Below, piece by piece: positions 30,426 to 40,273 of a stretch of 64,000 nt of DNA; the stretch's first letter is position 1; each line of letters begins with the position of its first letter. Both the position numbers and the translations under genes were made by a program. The DNA is taken from positions 310,001 to 374,000 of the forward strand of contig NZ_CP159833.1 of NCBI RefSeq assembly GCF_047730175.1, given 5' to 3'. The notes under the pieces are model-generated. The model saw only the letters and a list, made by a program, of their open reading frames with translations. It was not told the origin of the DNA and did not search any database. This stretch comes from Marifrigoribacter sp047730175. GTDB taxonomy: Bacteria > Bacteroidota > Bacteroidia > Flavobacteriales > Flavobacteriaceae.

Positions 30426-31823
30426 ATGAAAACAAAACTATTTACAAAACACACTAAGATTATAGCAGATATGCATACTCCCGTGAGTATCTATCTAAAA
30501 CTTAGAGATAACTATTCAGAAACTATTTTGCTTGAAAGTTCAGAGTATCAAAGCAAAGAAAACAGTTATAGTTATATCTGTTGTGAACCTATCGCAACAT
30601 TTCAAGCAACAAATGAGACCCTTGAAATATCTAACACCCACGGTAAAAAAAGACTCGTACCAATTAATAAACAAACATTTGTAAACGAGCTTTCAAATTT
30701 CATTTCAAGCTTTAAAACAGATGAAGTTGAATTACCCTTTTGCTACAATGGTGTCTTTGGTTATTCTTCTTATGACACCATAGAATTTGTAGAGGATTTA
30801 AAATTACACCAAGAAGAAAAAAACCACAAATCAATACCTATTACTATTTTTAGTGTCTACCGCTATGTATTGGTTTTCGATAAATATTCTAACGAGCTTC
30901 ATTTAATTGAAAACAATACCACAGAAAAAGCCTTTGACTCTTCCATATTAGAGCTTTTAAAAAATGCTGTTTCCTCTAATTTTCCCTTTTCTAAGAAAGA
31001 AAATGAGTTATCAAATTTTACAAATTCAGAATATGAAGAATTGGTAAAAAAAGGAGTGCAACATTGTCAGAGAGGCGATGTATTTCAATTAGTTCTTTCA
31101 AGAGAATTTAATCAAAAATTTACAGGTGATGACTTTAATGTATATCGTGCTTTACGGATGGTAAACCCATCTCCTTATCTGTTTTATTTTGATTATTCAA
31201 ACTTCAAATTATTTGGTTCTTCTCCCGAAGCTCAAATCCGAATTACAGATAAAGTTTCAGAAATTCATCCTATTGCAGGCACCTATAAACGCACTGGCTT
31301 TTTAGAAGAAGATAAAAAGTTAGCTGATGAACTTTTAATCGACCCAAAAGAAAATGCTGAACACATGATGTTAGTCGATTTGGCAAGAAATGATTTAAGT
31401 AGAAACTCAACCAATGTAGTAGTTGAAAAACTTTGTGAGATTCAATTTTTCTCCCATGTAATTCATATGGTAAGTAAAGTTACCGGGCAATTAGATGAAG
31501 GATCGAATCCAGTTCAAGTGATTTATGACAGTTTTCCCGCTGGTACTTTAGCAGGTGCTCCAAAACATAAAGCAATGACGCTTATCGATAAATATGAAAA
31601 TGGAAAACGTAGTTATTATGGAGGAGCAATAGGCTATATAGGGTTTAATGGAGATGTTAATATGGCGATTATGATACGTACTTTTTTAAGTAAAAATAAT
31701 TTACTAACGTATCAAGCTGGTGCAGGAATCGTAGTAAATAGTAAGCCTGAAAATGAAAGAAAAGAAATAAATAATAAAATCGGCGCTTTAAGAAAAGCCA
31801 TAAATATTGCTGAACAATTATGA
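30426..31823 (+). CDS. trpE: anthranilate synthase component I
   Basis: 465 residues. TrpE converts chorismate and ammonia (or glutamine via TrpG) to anthranilate. The feedback site LLESS (35-39) with the following YICCEPIATF marks Trp-inhibited TrpE rather than PabB. The chorismate-binding core is complete: QRGDVFQLVLSREF, GSSPEAQIRI, HPIAGTYKRTG, DLARNDLSRNS, FPAGTLAGAPKHKAM, YYGGAIGYIGFNGDVNMAI. It is the first gene of the operon and overlaps trpG by 4 bases. Confidence 0.96.
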   Translation: MKTKLFTKHTKIIADMHTPVSIYLKLRDNYSETILLESSEYQSKENSYSYICCEPIATFQATNETLEISNTHGKKRLVPINKQTFVNELSNFISSFKTDEVELPFCYNGVFGYSSYDTIEFVEDLKLHQEEKNHKSIPITIFSVYRYVLVFDKYSNELHLIENNTTEKAFDSSILELLKNAVSSNFPFSKKENELSNFTNSEYEELVKKGVQHCQRGDVFQLVLSREFNQKFTGDDFNVYRALRMVNPSPYLFYFDYSNFKLFGSSPEAQIRITDKVSEIHPIAGTYKRTGFLEEDKKLADELLIDPKENAEHMMLVDLARNDLSRNSTNVVVEKLCEIQFFSHVIHMVSKVTGQLDEGSNPVQVIYDSFPAGTLAGAPKHKAMTLIDKYENGKRSYYGGAIGYIGFNGDVNMAIMIRTFLSKNNLLTYQAGAGIVVNSKPENERKEINNKIGALRKAINIAEQL

Positions 31824-32386
31824 GACCTTTAAAAATTGTAGTCATAGACAATTACGATTCATTCACCTATAACTTGGTTCATATACTGAAAGAACTAAAT
31901 GTGGCTGTAACTGTCCTTCGAAATAATCAATTTGAAATCAATGACATTTCAGAATTTGATAAAATATTAATTTCTCCAGGACCTGGGATTCCTTCAGAAG
32001 CTGGACTTACAAAAAAAGTGATTACTACCTATGCTGGTAAAATACCCATCTTAGGGATTTGTCTTGGTCATCAAGCCATTGCTGAATGTTTTGGAGGTGA
32101 ATTAATAAATTTAACTGAAGTATATCATGGCTTCGGAACAAATATAAAATTACAAGATGATTATTTATTTAATAAGTGTTCTTCAGAAACAAAAGTAGGG
32201 AGATATCATAGCTGGGCTGTAGATTCAAAATTACCCCCTTCATTACAACTATTAGCTACAGATGAAAATAATATGGTAATGGCTTTAAAACATAAAGAGT
32301 TTGATGTGAGAGGAATTCAATTTCACCCTGAAAGTGTCTTAACTCCTGAAGGGTTTCAAATGATTAAAAACTGGGTTGAAAACTAA
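31820..32386 (+). CDS. trpG: anthranilate synthase glutamine amidotransferase
   Basis: 188 residues, class I glutamine amidotransferase. The nucleophile is Cys81 in GICLGHQAIAE and the His/Glu pair is in FHPESV (His169, Glu171); SPGPGIPSEAG matches the oxyanion loop. It provides ammonia to TrpE. It could also serve PabB in folate synthesis (amphibolic TrpG/PabA) if no other copy exists. Translational coupling with trpE (4-base overlap); 8 bases to trpD. Confidence 0.95.
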   Translation: MRPLKIVVIDNYDSFTYNLVHILKELNVAVTVLRNNQFEINDISEFDKILISPGPGIPSEAGLTKKVITTYAGKIPILGICLGHQAIAECFGGELINLTEVYHGFGTNIKLQDDYLFNKCSSETKVGRYHSWAVDSKLPPSLQLLATDENNMVMALKHKEFDVRGIQFHPESVLTPEGFQMIKNWVEN

Positions 32387-32394
32387 AAAAAATC

Positions 32395-33381
32395 ATGAAA
32401 AACATACTCAAAGATTTACACAATCATAGAACTTTAGAGAAATCGGAAGCGAAAAAAATATTGACAAATATTAGTCAAGGTGATTTAAACTCAAGTGAAA
32501 TAGCAAGTTTTTTAACTGTCTTTTTAATGCGAAAAATCACCATTGATGAGTTATCTGGTTTTAGAAATGCATTACTCGATTTATGCATCCCTGTTGATTT
32601 GAAAGAATTTAACCCTATCGATCTATGTGGAACTGGAGGCGATGGAAAAAACACCTTCAACATATCTACGCTGGCTTCATTTATAACTGCTGGCGCAGGC
32701 GTGAAAGTTGCAAAGCATGGTAATTATGGGGTAAGTTCAACAAGTGGTTCATCGAATGTGATGGAACAATTGGGGTTTAATTTCACAAATGACATTGGAA
32801 AAATAAAACAACAAATAGAACAAGCGAATATTTGCTTTCTTCATGCGCCTCTCTTCCACCCTGCCATGAAAATTGTAGCGCCAATTAGAAGAGAATTAGG
32901 CGTAAAAACATTTTTTAATATGTTGGGTCCAATGGTAAATCCTTCGCAGCCAAAAAATCAAATGGTTGGAGTTTTCTCCTTGGAATTATTAAGACTTTAT
33001 AAATATTTATATCAACAATCTAATATTAATTATTCGATTCTTTATTCCCTAGATGGTTATGATGAAATTTCACTTACCAATGATACACGGGTTGTTTCAA
33101 ACAATGAAGATTCATTAAAAACACCTTCTTTTTTTAAGAGTAATGAGTTAAATCAAAGTCAGTTGTTTGGAGGTGATTCTGTAAAAGAATCTTCGCAAAT
33201 CTTTATTAAAATTTTAAAAAAAAATGGGACTGAAGCTCAAAATAAAGTTGTTCTTGCTAATGCGGCAATTGCTATTCAAACATCAACTCAAAAATCTTTT
33301 GATGAATCATACGAATTAGCAAAAGAATCTCTTGAATCTAAAGAAGCATATCAATCATTACAAAAGCTATTTGCGATATGA
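32395..33381 (+). CDS. trpD: anthranilate phosphoribosyltransferase
   Basis: 328 residues. Transfers the phosphoribosyl group from PRPP to anthranilate. The PRPP-binding GTGGDGKNTFNIST (79-92) is intact; KHGNYGVSSTSGSSNVMEQLG and HPAMKIVAPIRRELGVKTFF are the anthranilate-site motifs. Slightly shorter than E. coli TrpD because it is not fused to TrpG. Overlaps trpC by 4 bases. Confidence 0.95.
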   Translation: MKNILKDLHNHRTLEKSEAKKILTNISQGDLNSSEIASFLTVFLMRKITIDELSGFRNALLDLCIPVDLKEFNPIDLCGTGGDGKNTFNISTLASFITAGAGVKVAKHGNYGVSSTSGSSNVMEQLGFNFTNDIGKIKQQIEQANICFLHAPLFHPAMKIVAPIRRELGVKTFFNMLGPMVNPSQPKNQMVGVFSLELLRLYKYLYQQSNINYSILYSLDGYDEISLTNDTRVVSNNEDSLKTPSFFKSNELNQSQLFGGDSVKESSQIFIKILKKNGTEAQNKVVLANAAIAIQTSTQKSFDESYELAKESLESKEAYQSLQKLFAI

Positions 33382-34178
33382 ACATATTAGAAAAAATTAT
33401 TGATCATAAGCATAAAGAAGTGACTCTCTTAAAAAAAAACAAACCTATTTCTACTTTAGAGGGTTCAGTTTTTATGGATCGACCTATTGTTTCCATGTCT
33501 CAGAATATTCTTAATCAAGATACCTCTGGAATCATTGCTGAAATAAAACGAAAATCTCCAAGTAAGGATATTATTAATGCTGAAATTTCTGTTGAAAAAA
33601 TTGGACAAGGATATGAAAATGCTGGTGTAAGTGGCATTTCAGTTTTGACAGATACTCATTTTTTTGGGGGTACTACTCAAGATTTAATTGCAGTTCGAAA
33701 TAAAGTTAACATCCCTATTTTAAGAAAAGATTTTATGATCGATGAATACCAAATCATTGAAGCAAAATCAATGGGAGCTGATACAGTATTATTAATTGCT
33801 GCAGGGCTTAGCAAAGAAAAATGTTTTGCTTTAGCTGAATTTGCACAATCTTTCGGACTTGAGACATTATTAGAGGTTCATAATGAGAAAGAATATTACA
33901 CTCATTTCAACAAACACATTTCCATGATTGGTGTAAACAATCGAAATCTTGAAACCTTCGAAGTCTCTACGGAAATATCAAAAAATGTATCAAAAATTTT
34001 ACCTAAAGAAATAGTAAAAATAAGTGAAAGTGGAATTAGTCATGTTGAAACGGTTTTAGATTTAAAACAATATGGCTTTCAAGGTTTTTTGTTAGGAGAA
34101 GCTTTTATGAAACATCCAGAACCTCAACTAGCATGTCAAGAATTTATTAATGAGATTAAAAAAAAGGAAGCGCTATGA
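33378..34178 (+). CDS. trpC: indole-3-glycerol phosphate synthase
   Basis: 266 residues, TIM-barrel. Catalytic motifs: IIAEIKRKSPSKDII (Lys of KRKSPS), ISVLTDTHFFGG, ILRKDFMIDEYQI, DTVLLIAAGLS, LLEVHNEKE, IGVNNRNLETF and ISESGISHVE. Catalyses ring closure of carboxyphenylaminodeoxyribulose phosphate to indoleglycerol phosphate. Separate from TrpF, unlike the enterobacterial fusion. Overlaps trpD and trpF by 4 bases each. Confidence 0.95.
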   Translation: MNILEKIIDHKHKEVTLLKKNKPISTLEGSVFMDRPIVSMSQNILNQDTSGIIAEIKRKSPSKDIINAEISVEKIGQGYENAGVSGISVLTDTHFFGGTTQDLIAVRNKVNIPILRKDFMIDEYQIIEAKSMGADTVLLIAAGLSKEKCFALAEFAQSFGLETLLEVHNEKEYYTHFNKHISMIGVNNRNLETFEVSTEISKNVSKILPKEIVKISESGISHVETVLDLKQYGFQGFLLGEAFMKHPEPQLACQEFINEIKKKEAL

Positions 34179-34804
34179 AAGTGAAAGTTTGTGGTATGAA
34201 ATACAGTGAAAACATCAATCAGGTAGCTATGCTAAATCCTGATTATATGGGATTTATTTTTTATAAAAAATCTTCTCGATTTGTCAATGAAATAGTAATG
34301 ACTAGTCAATTAAAAAAACTTCCTAAATCAATTAAAAAAGTAGGGGTTTTTGTAAATGAAACTCGTTCAGAAATAGAAACCATTTCAAAGAAATATAAAT
34401 TAGACCTGATCCAATTACATGGTGATGAAAGCCCTGTATTTTGTGAAAATTTGAAAGAAGGGAAACTTAAAATCATTAAGGCTTTTCAAATAGATGATCA
34501 ATTTAATTTTTCCCTTTTAAATGAATATGAAGGTACCGTTGATTATTTCCTATTTGATACAAAAAGCAAAAGTTATGGAGGTTCAGGCAGGAAATTCAAT
34601 TGGAGTTTGCTTTCAAATTATAGTTACAAAACCCCATTCTTTTTAAGTGGAGGAATCAATGAAAAAGATATTTCAGAAATAAAAAAAATAAAAACATTAA
34701 CTATTGAAGCAATTGATATAAATAGCTGTTTTGAAATAAGTCCAGCACTAAAAAATATCCCAAAAGTTTCAGAATTTATAAAAAGAGTTAAAAATGAATT
34801 ATAA
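34175..34804 (+). CDS. trpF: phosphoribosylanthranilate isomerase
   Basis: 209 residues. Amadori isomerisation of phosphoribosylanthranilate. The start MKVKVCGMKYSENI carries the catalytic Cys (Cys6); DLIQLHGDESP and FLFDTKSKSYGGSGRKFNW (catalytic Asp in FDT) and FFLSGGINEKDI are the other family motifs. Overlaps trpC by 4 bases and trpB by 11 bases. Confidence 0.93.
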   Translation: MKVKVCGMKYSENINQVAMLNPDYMGFIFYKKSSRFVNEIVMTSQLKKLPKSIKKVGVFVNETRSEIETISKKYKLDLIQLHGDESPVFCENLKEGKLKIIKAFQIDDQFNFSLLNEYEGTVDYFLFDTKSKSYGGSGRKFNWSLLSNYSYKTPFFLSGGINEKDISEIKKIKTLTIEAIDINSCFEISPALKNIPKVSEFIKRVKNEL

Positions 34805-35960
34805 TGTAAACCAAGAAGGATATTATGGTGTGTATGGTGGTGCCTATATCCCAGAGTTATTACATCCCAACGTTGAAGAATTAAGATTGAATTATTTAAA
34901 AATAATTCAATCTACTGCATTCCAAGATGAATTTAAAAACCTTTTAAGAGATTATGTTGGAAGACCTACTCCTCTATTTTTTGCCAAAAGATTAAGTGAA
35001 AAATATGGCTTTCAAATATATTTAAAAAGAGAAGATTTAAATCATACAGGAGCACATAAAATAAACAATACCCTTGGACAAATATTATTAGCTGAAAAAC
35101 TGGGTAAAAAACGCATCATAGCTGAAACAGGCGCAGGACAACATGGCGTTGCAACAGCTACAGTTTGTGCGCTAAAAGGCTTAGAATGCATTGTTTATAT
35201 GGGCGCTAAAGACATAAAACGACAAGCTCCTAATGTGGAGCGAATGAAAATGTTAGGTGCAAAAGTTATTCCTGTTCATAGTGGAAGTAAAACGCTAAAA
35301 GACGCTACGAATGAGGCCATTAGAGATTGGATAAATCATCCAGAAGATACTCATTATATTATTGGTTCTGTGGTAGGACCTCATCCCTATCCAGACATGG
35401 TAGCCATTTTTCAATCTGTGATCAGTGAAGAAATAAAAAAACAAATCGTTGGAGACCCTGATTATATAGTTGCTTGTGTAGGTGGAGGAAGTAATGCTAT
35501 GGGTGCGTTTTATCATTATTTAGAAAACAAGAATGTAAGCTTAATTGGTGTTGAAGCTGCTGGAGAAGGCGTTACAACCAATAAAACTGCAGCAACAATC
35601 GCATTAGGGCAACCCGGTGTTTTACATGCGAGTTATTCGTATTTAATACAAGATGAATACGGACAAATTATTGAGCCTCATAGTATTTCAGCTGGATTAG
35701 ATTATCCAGGAATAGGACCAGCACATTCACATTACAATGATATTAAACGCGTTATTTATGACAGTAGCACTGATAAAGAAGCTTTAGAAGCTGGGATAGA
35801 ATTAAGCAAATTGGAAGGTATTATACCCGCTTTAGAAAGTGCTCACGCCCTTGCCTATCTAAAAAAAATGAATGCAAAACCACATGAAAAAGTAATCATT
35901 AATTTAAGCGGTAGAGGTGATAAAGATTTAAATACATATATACAATACATTAAAAAATAG
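34794..35960 (+). CDS. trpB: tryptophan synthase beta chain
   Basis: 388 residues, PLP enzyme condensing indole with serine. The PLP lysine is Lys89 in HTGAHKINN; the phosphate-binding loop is GGGSNAMG; the monovalent cation and active-site segment ETGAGQHGVATAT is intact, and the C-terminus has LSGRGDKD. It is TrpB1 type by length and sequence, pairing with the following trpA (4 bases away). Confidence 0.97.
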   Translation: MNYNVNQEGYYGVYGGAYIPELLHPNVEELRLNYLKIIQSTAFQDEFKNLLRDYVGRPTPLFFAKRLSEKYGFQIYLKREDLNHTGAHKINNTLGQILLAEKLGKKRIIAETGAGQHGVATATVCALKGLECIVYMGAKDIKRQAPNVERMKMLGAKVIPVHSGSKTLKDATNEAIRDWINHPEDTHYIIGSVVGPHPYPDMVAIFQSVISEEIKKQIVGDPDYIVACVGGGSNAMGAFYHYLENKNVSLIGVEAAGEGVTTNKTAATIALGQPGVLHASYSYLIQDEYGQIIEPHSISAGLDYPGIGPAHSHYNDIKRVIYDSSTDKEALEAGIELSKLEGIIPALESAHALAYLKKMNAKPHEKVIINLSGRGDKDLNTYIQYIKK

Positions 35961-35964
35961 AATC

Positions 35965-36732
35965 ATGAATAAGTTAAAAAAGGTTTTTAATAACAAAGAG
36001 AATAGTATTGTATCTATTTATTTTTCGGCTGGGTTTCCAAATTTAGATAGTACTTCTAAAATCATAAAAAGCTTAACAGCAAATGGAGCCGATTTTATTG
36101 AAGTTGGTATTCCTTTTAGTGATCCCTTAGCAGATGGTCCAACGATACAAGAAAGTGGTTCAATTGCCTTAAAAAACGGTATGAATCTTTCCATTTTATT
36201 TGATCAATTAAATGAAATAAAGGATTTTAATACTGTTCCATTAGTTATGATGGGGTATTGGAATTCAATCTTACAATTTGGCGTGGAGCGATTTTTAATT
36301 TCATGTAAAAGTGTAGGAATAGCAGGTGCGATCTTACCCGATTTACCTTTAGAAGTTTATGATAGAGAATATAAAGTTTTGTTTGAAAAACATGAAATTC
36401 CTTTTATATTTTTAATTAGCCCACAAACTTCGGAAGAGAGAATAAAAAAAATTGACCAACTTAGTAATGGGTTTATCTATGCAGTATCTTCTTCCAGTAC
36501 AACAGGAAATAAAAATGGCATTGAAAGTGCTGAGCCTTATTTAAAACGAATACAATCGTATCAATTAAAAAATCCTATTGTGACAGGGTTCAATATTAAA
36601 ACTAAAAAAGATGTTGAATTTGCATCCCAATTTACTGATGGTGTAGTGATAGGAAGTGCTTTTATTAATGCGATAAAAAAGAATGCATCTCTTGAAGAAA
36701 ATATTTCAGAATTTATGTCTGAGTACAAATAA
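35965..36732 (+). CDS. trpA: tryptophan synthase alpha chain
   Basis: 255 residues, TIM-barrel that cleaves indoleglycerol phosphate to indole and glyceraldehyde 3-phosphate. The catalytic Glu and Asp lie in FIEVGIPFSDPLADGPTIQ; the loop 6 region YAVSSSSTTGNKNGI and GFNIKTKKDV form the phosphate site. Last gene of the operon, followed by a terminator at 36735. Confidence 0.96.
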   Translation: MNKLKKVFNNKENSIVSIYFSAGFPNLDSTSKIIKSLTANGADFIEVGIPFSDPLADGPTIQESGSIALKNGMNLSILFDQLNEIKDFNTVPLVMMGYWNSILQFGVERFLISCKSVGIAGAILPDLPLEVYDREYKVLFEKHEIPFIFLISPQTSEERIKKIDQLSNGFIYAVSSSSTTGNKNGIESAEPYLKRIQSYQLKNPIVTGFNIKTKKDVEFASQFTDGVVIGSAFINAIKKNASLEENISEFMSEYK

Positions 36733-36734
36733 AA

Positions 36735-36762
36735 AAAGCTCCCAAGTTGGGAGCTTTTGTTT
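36735..36762. terminator. intrinsic terminator of the trp operon
   Basis: AAGCTCCCAA (36737-36746) pairs with TTGGGAGCTT (36747-36756), with A-run before and TTTTG after. It also serves the convergent trxB (stop at 36781). Confidence 0.85.
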
Positions 36763-36780
36763 ATAATTAAGAGAGTTATT

Positions 36781-37728
36781 TTATTCTTGAGCAGCTAAAT
36801 AACGTTCAGCATCTAATGCAGCCATACACCCTGTTCCAGCAGCAGTTACTGCTTGACGATACACATGATCTGCAGCATCACCAGAAACAAATACTCCATC
36901 AATATTTGTTTTAGAAGATCCTGGTACATTAATAATATAGCCCGTTTCATCTAAAGTAAGAAAGTCTTTAAAAATACCTGTATTTGGTAAATGTCCAATC
37001 GCTACAAAAAATCCAGTAGCAGGAATATCAGTCATATCGCCAGAAACATTATTTTTCACTCTAACACCTGTTACCACTTGACCATCTCCTAAAACTTCTT
37101 CAGTTTCTGTGTTAAATAGTATTTCAATATTCTCTGTATTTTTAACTCTTGCCGCCATGATTTTAGAAGCTCTAAATTCGTCACGACGTACTAACATAGT
37201 TACTTTTTTACACAATTTTGAAAGGTAGTGAGCTTCTTCACAAGAAGAATCTCCAGCACCTACGATCACTACTTCATGTCCTCTATAGAAAAATCCATCA
37301 CATACAGCACAGGCAGAAACACCACCTCCAAGTTTTAAGTATTTTTGTTCAGATTCTAAACCTAAATATTTTGCAGATGCTCCAGTAGAAATAACTACTG
37401 TTTCACAATGAATTTCTTTCGTTTCATTTACCCATACTTTATGGATAGGTCCAGAAAAGTCTACTCTCGTAATCCAACCATCTCTAACATCTGTATCGAA
37501 TCTTTCGGCTTGTTGTTGCAACTCAATCATCATTGCAGGCCCTGTAATTCCTTCAGGATATCCTGGATAATTTTCAACTTCGTTGGTCGTTGTTAATTGA
37601 CCTCCCGGTTGCGTACCTTGATATAACACTGGTTTCATATTTGCTCTTGCAGCATATATAGCTGCTGTATATCCAGCAGGTCCAGATCCAATAATAAGAC
37701 ATTTTACTTTTTCTATAGTTTCAGACAT
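36781..37728 (-). CDS. trxB: thioredoxin-disulfide reductase
   Basis: 315 residues, FAD- and NADPH-dependent. FAD motif GSGPAGYTAAIYAARA (14-29), redox centre CAVC (Cys140, Cys143; the family consensus is CATC, so Val replaces Thr), NADPH motif GAGDSSCEEAHYL and C-terminal GDAADHVYRQAVTAAGTGC. Reduces thioredoxin for ribonucleotide reductase and thiol defence. Single gene; a TACTTTTA element about 35 bases upstream is a weak promoter candidate. Confidence 0.95.
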   Translation of the reverse strand: MSETIEKVKCLIIGSGPAGYTAAIYAARANMKPVLYQGTQPGGQLTTTNEVENYPGYPEGITGPAMMIELQQQAERFDTDVRDGWITRVDFSGPIHKVWVNETKEIHCETVVISTGASAKYLGLESEQKYLKLGGGVSACAVCDGFFYRGHEVVIVGAGDSSCEEAHYLSKLCKKVTMLVRRDEFRASKIMAARVKNTENIEILFNTETEEVLGDGQVVTGVRVKNNVSGDMTDIPATGFFVAIGHLPNTGIFKDFLTLDETGYIINVPGSSKTNIDGVFVSGDAADHVYRQAVTAAGTGCMAALDAERYLAAQE

Positions 37729-37746
37729 AGTTTTAATCTTTTTTTT

Positions 37747-38025
37747 TCAGAATGTAAAAGTAGTAAGTTTAGCTAAAACCTTACACTTTTTTTTAGAAGA
37801 TTTACTTTGACTTCTTTTTAAACTTTGGAAAGAATCTACCCATCTGTTTTTATATTCTATATAATTTGAATATTCTTTAACAAGTCTTGCTTCTTCAATT
37901 CTAGATTTCAAGTAGAAACTTAAGCCTAACATTATAGGAACTGTAATGTTTAAAACTGATCCCATCATAATTGCGATTGCAAGAAGTAGTGAAAAAAAAC
38001 TAAATATATTAGATTTATGATATGC
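37747..38025 (-). pseudogene. C-terminal remnant of an isoprenylcysteine methyltransferase-like membrane protein
   Basis: From 38025 leftward one frame reads YHKSNIFSFFSLLLAIAIMM, a hydrophobic segment, then FYLKSRIEEARLVKEYSNYI and EYKNRW. This matches the last membrane helices and the conserved RIxxEExxLxxxxxxYxxY tail of ICMT/PEMT-like methyltransferases, but the upstream SAM-binding half is missing: a stop (38026-38028) precedes it. The remaining 265 bases to 38293 show only broken hydrophobic frames (for example ALRFILLTIIIIGAIIIILH), probably the shifted older part. An ATG at 37968 could still yield 73 residues, but a working enzyme is unlikely. Confidence 0.5.
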
Positions 38026-38293
38026 TTATAAGCACGTGGAGAATAATAATAATAGCTCCAATTATGATGATGGTTAACAAAATAAATCTTAATGCCTTTG
38101 GAATTGAAAGAGTAATTCCATTTACTTATATATTTAAAAAAAAATAGTTAATATATGGTTTTATAAATCATCCCTATTTAAAATTTATCTTACAGACACT
38201 CAATCCTTTTAATTAATTTTTTATTTTATATATTTTGTTTAACTTATTTCTTTTTTTGTTAAACATTTTGTATTTTTACAAAAAAGAATAAGA

Positions 38294-38950
38294 ATGGTTA
38301 AAAATAAAACAATTACAAATTCAGAAATTATTTCATTTTATATGGAATATATTTTAGAGAATAATGCTAAACCAACATCTGTTTTTAGTTTTGCGAAAAA
38401 ATATACTTTTGAAGAAGAAGTTTTTTATAAATATTTTGGAAATTTTGACGCGCTTGAAAAAGTCATTTTTAAAACATTTTTTGATAATACGATAACAATG
38501 CTAGAAAAAAGCGATGATTATCAATCGTATGATTCAAGAAATAAAATATTAAGTTTCTATTACTCCTTTTTCGAATTATTAACTGCCAATAGAAGTTATG
38601 TTGTTTATGCAATTGACGATAATAAAAACAACCTCAAAAAATTAAAGTCATTGCAGCCTTTAAAACATGATTTTACAACGTATGTTGAAAATTTAAATCT
38701 AACGCTACTTGAAACAAAACAAGAAACAATAGATAAAGTTCAAAATACAACTATAAAAGAATCTGCTTGGTTACAATTATTGCTCACCATGAAATATTGG
38801 TTAGAGGATTCTTCTACATCTTTTGAAAAAACAGACGTATTTATTGAAAAATCAGTGAACACCAGCTTTGATCTTATACATAATAAGGCATTAAAGAGTG
38901 TGATTGATTTTGGTAAATTTTTATACAAAGACAAAACATTCATGAAATAA
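38294..38950 (+). CDS. TetR-like regulator
   Basis: 218 residues. The N-terminal 60 (ITNSEIISFYMEYILENNAK, then FEEEVFYKYFGNFDALEKVI) matches the TetR helix-turn-helix with the FYxYF recognition helix, though it is degenerate. The rest is an all-helical TetR-type ligand domain. The ATG of the AarF kinase gene follows its stop without spacing, so it is likely the local regulator or a structural partner of that operon. The ligand is unknown. Confidence 0.75.
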   Translation: MVKNKTITNSEIISFYMEYILENNAKPTSVFSFAKKYTFEEEVFYKYFGNFDALEKVIFKTFFDNTITMLEKSDDYQSYDSRNKILSFYYSFFELLTANRSYVVYAIDDNKNNLKKLKSLQPLKHDFTTYVENLNLTLLETKQETIDKVQNTTIKESAWLQLLLTMKYWLEDSSTSFEKTDVFIEKSVNTSFDLIHNKALKSVIDFGKFLYKDKTFMK

Positions 38951-40264
38951 ATGAAAACAATCGATAAAATACCTACATCAAAAATTCAAAGAGCTTCTAA
39001 ACTTTTTCAAACCGGAGCGAAGGTCGGCGTGAATTATTTAAAATACTATGGAGATAAAATAGTAACTTCTGAAACAGATGCAAAGGAGCGCTTAAATCAA
39101 AATAACGCAGATGATATATACGACGGTCTTAAAAACTTAAAAGGAAGTGCATTAAAAGTTGCACAAATGTTAAGTATGGATAAGAGTATTTTACCACAAG
39201 CCTATGTAGAAAAATTTTCATTATCTCAATTTTCTGTTCCTCCACTATCGCCTCCTTTGGTAATAAAATCATTTAAAAAGTATTTTGGGAAACATCCAAA
39301 TGAAATATTTGATGCTTTTGACCCAACTTCTATGAATGCTGCGAGTATTGGCCAAGTTCACAAAGCGCATAAAAATGGAATTAAACTTGCTGTGAAAATC
39401 CAGTATCCAGGTGTTGCTGATAGTATCTCTTCAGATTTATCATTAGTGAAACCAATAGCGAAGAAAATGTTTAATTTAAAAGGTAAAGATTCCGACAAAT
39501 ATTTTAAAGAAGTAGAAAATAAATTAATTGAAGAAACAAACTATATCCTAGAAGTTGAACAAAGTAAATTCGTTGTGAATGCCTGCAAACATATCACAAA
39601 TTTAGAGTTTCCAAAATATTATGAAGAGTTGTCTTCGGAGCGAATTATTACTATGGATTGGATGGAAGGCGAACATCTTTCAGAATTTACAGCCTATAAC
39701 AAAAATCAAGAATTATCAAACCAAATAGGACAAGCACTCTGGGATTTCTATATGTATCAAATACATCATCTTAGGAAAGTGCATGCTGATCCACATCCTG
39801 GAAATTTTTTAATATCAAAAAAAGGAACTTTAATTGCAATCGATTTTGGTTGTATGAAAGAAGTTCCTGATGAGTTTTATGTTCCTTATTTTGAATTAGC
39901 AAAAAAAGAAAGTATTAACGATATAACTATTTTTAAAGAAAAACTGTACGAACTTGAAATTTTACGTGAAGAAGATTCTCCTGAAGAAATTAAATTTTTT
40001 GCAAAAATATTTCATGAAATGTTGAGTTTATTTACACAACCATTTCATTCAGAAACATTCGATTTTTCAGATCCTATATTTTTTGAAAAGATCGCAACAT
40101 TAGGTGAAAAATTTAGCAAAGATACTGAGCTTCGAAAAATGAATGGCAGTAGGGGATCCAAGCATTTTATTTACATAAACAGAACCTTTTTTGGCTTATT
40201 TAACTTAATGTTCGACTTAAAAGCCAAAGAAGTTAAAATAAATAATTTCAAATTATACCAATAA
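38951..40264 (+). CDS. AarF/ABC1/UbiB family kinase-like protein
   Basis: 437 residues. Family features: KGSALKVAQMLSMD (the KxGQ-like motif), the Ala-rich loop AASIGQVHKAHKNGIKLAVK (replacing the kinase Gly-loop, with the ATP Lys in AVKIQYPG), catalytic loop HADPHPGNF and metal site IDFGC. UbiB-type proteins act in isoprenoid quinone or lipid metabolism as atypical kinases/ATPases. Here it follows the TetR gene directly and precedes folE, so it probably belongs to a stress or cofactor cluster rather than quinone synthesis. Confidence 0.9.
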   Translation: MKTIDKIPTSKIQRASKLFQTGAKVGVNYLKYYGDKIVTSETDAKERLNQNNADDIYDGLKNLKGSALKVAQMLSMDKSILPQAYVEKFSLSQFSVPPLSPPLVIKSFKKYFGKHPNEIFDAFDPTSMNAASIGQVHKAHKNGIKLAVKIQYPGVADSISSDLSLVKPIAKKMFNLKGKDSDKYFKEVENKLIEETNYILEVEQSKFVVNACKHITNLEFPKYYEELSSERIITMDWMEGEHLSEFTAYNKNQELSNQIGQALWDFYMYQIHHLRKVHADPHPGNFLISKKGTLIAIDFGCMKEVPDEFYVPYFELAKKESINDITIFKEKLYELEILREEDSPEEIKFFAKIFHEMLSLFTQPFHSETFDFSDPIFFEKIATLGEKFSKDTELRKMNGSRGSKHFIYINRTFFGLFNLMFDLKAKEVKINNFKLYQ

Positions 40265-40273
40265 AATAAAACC

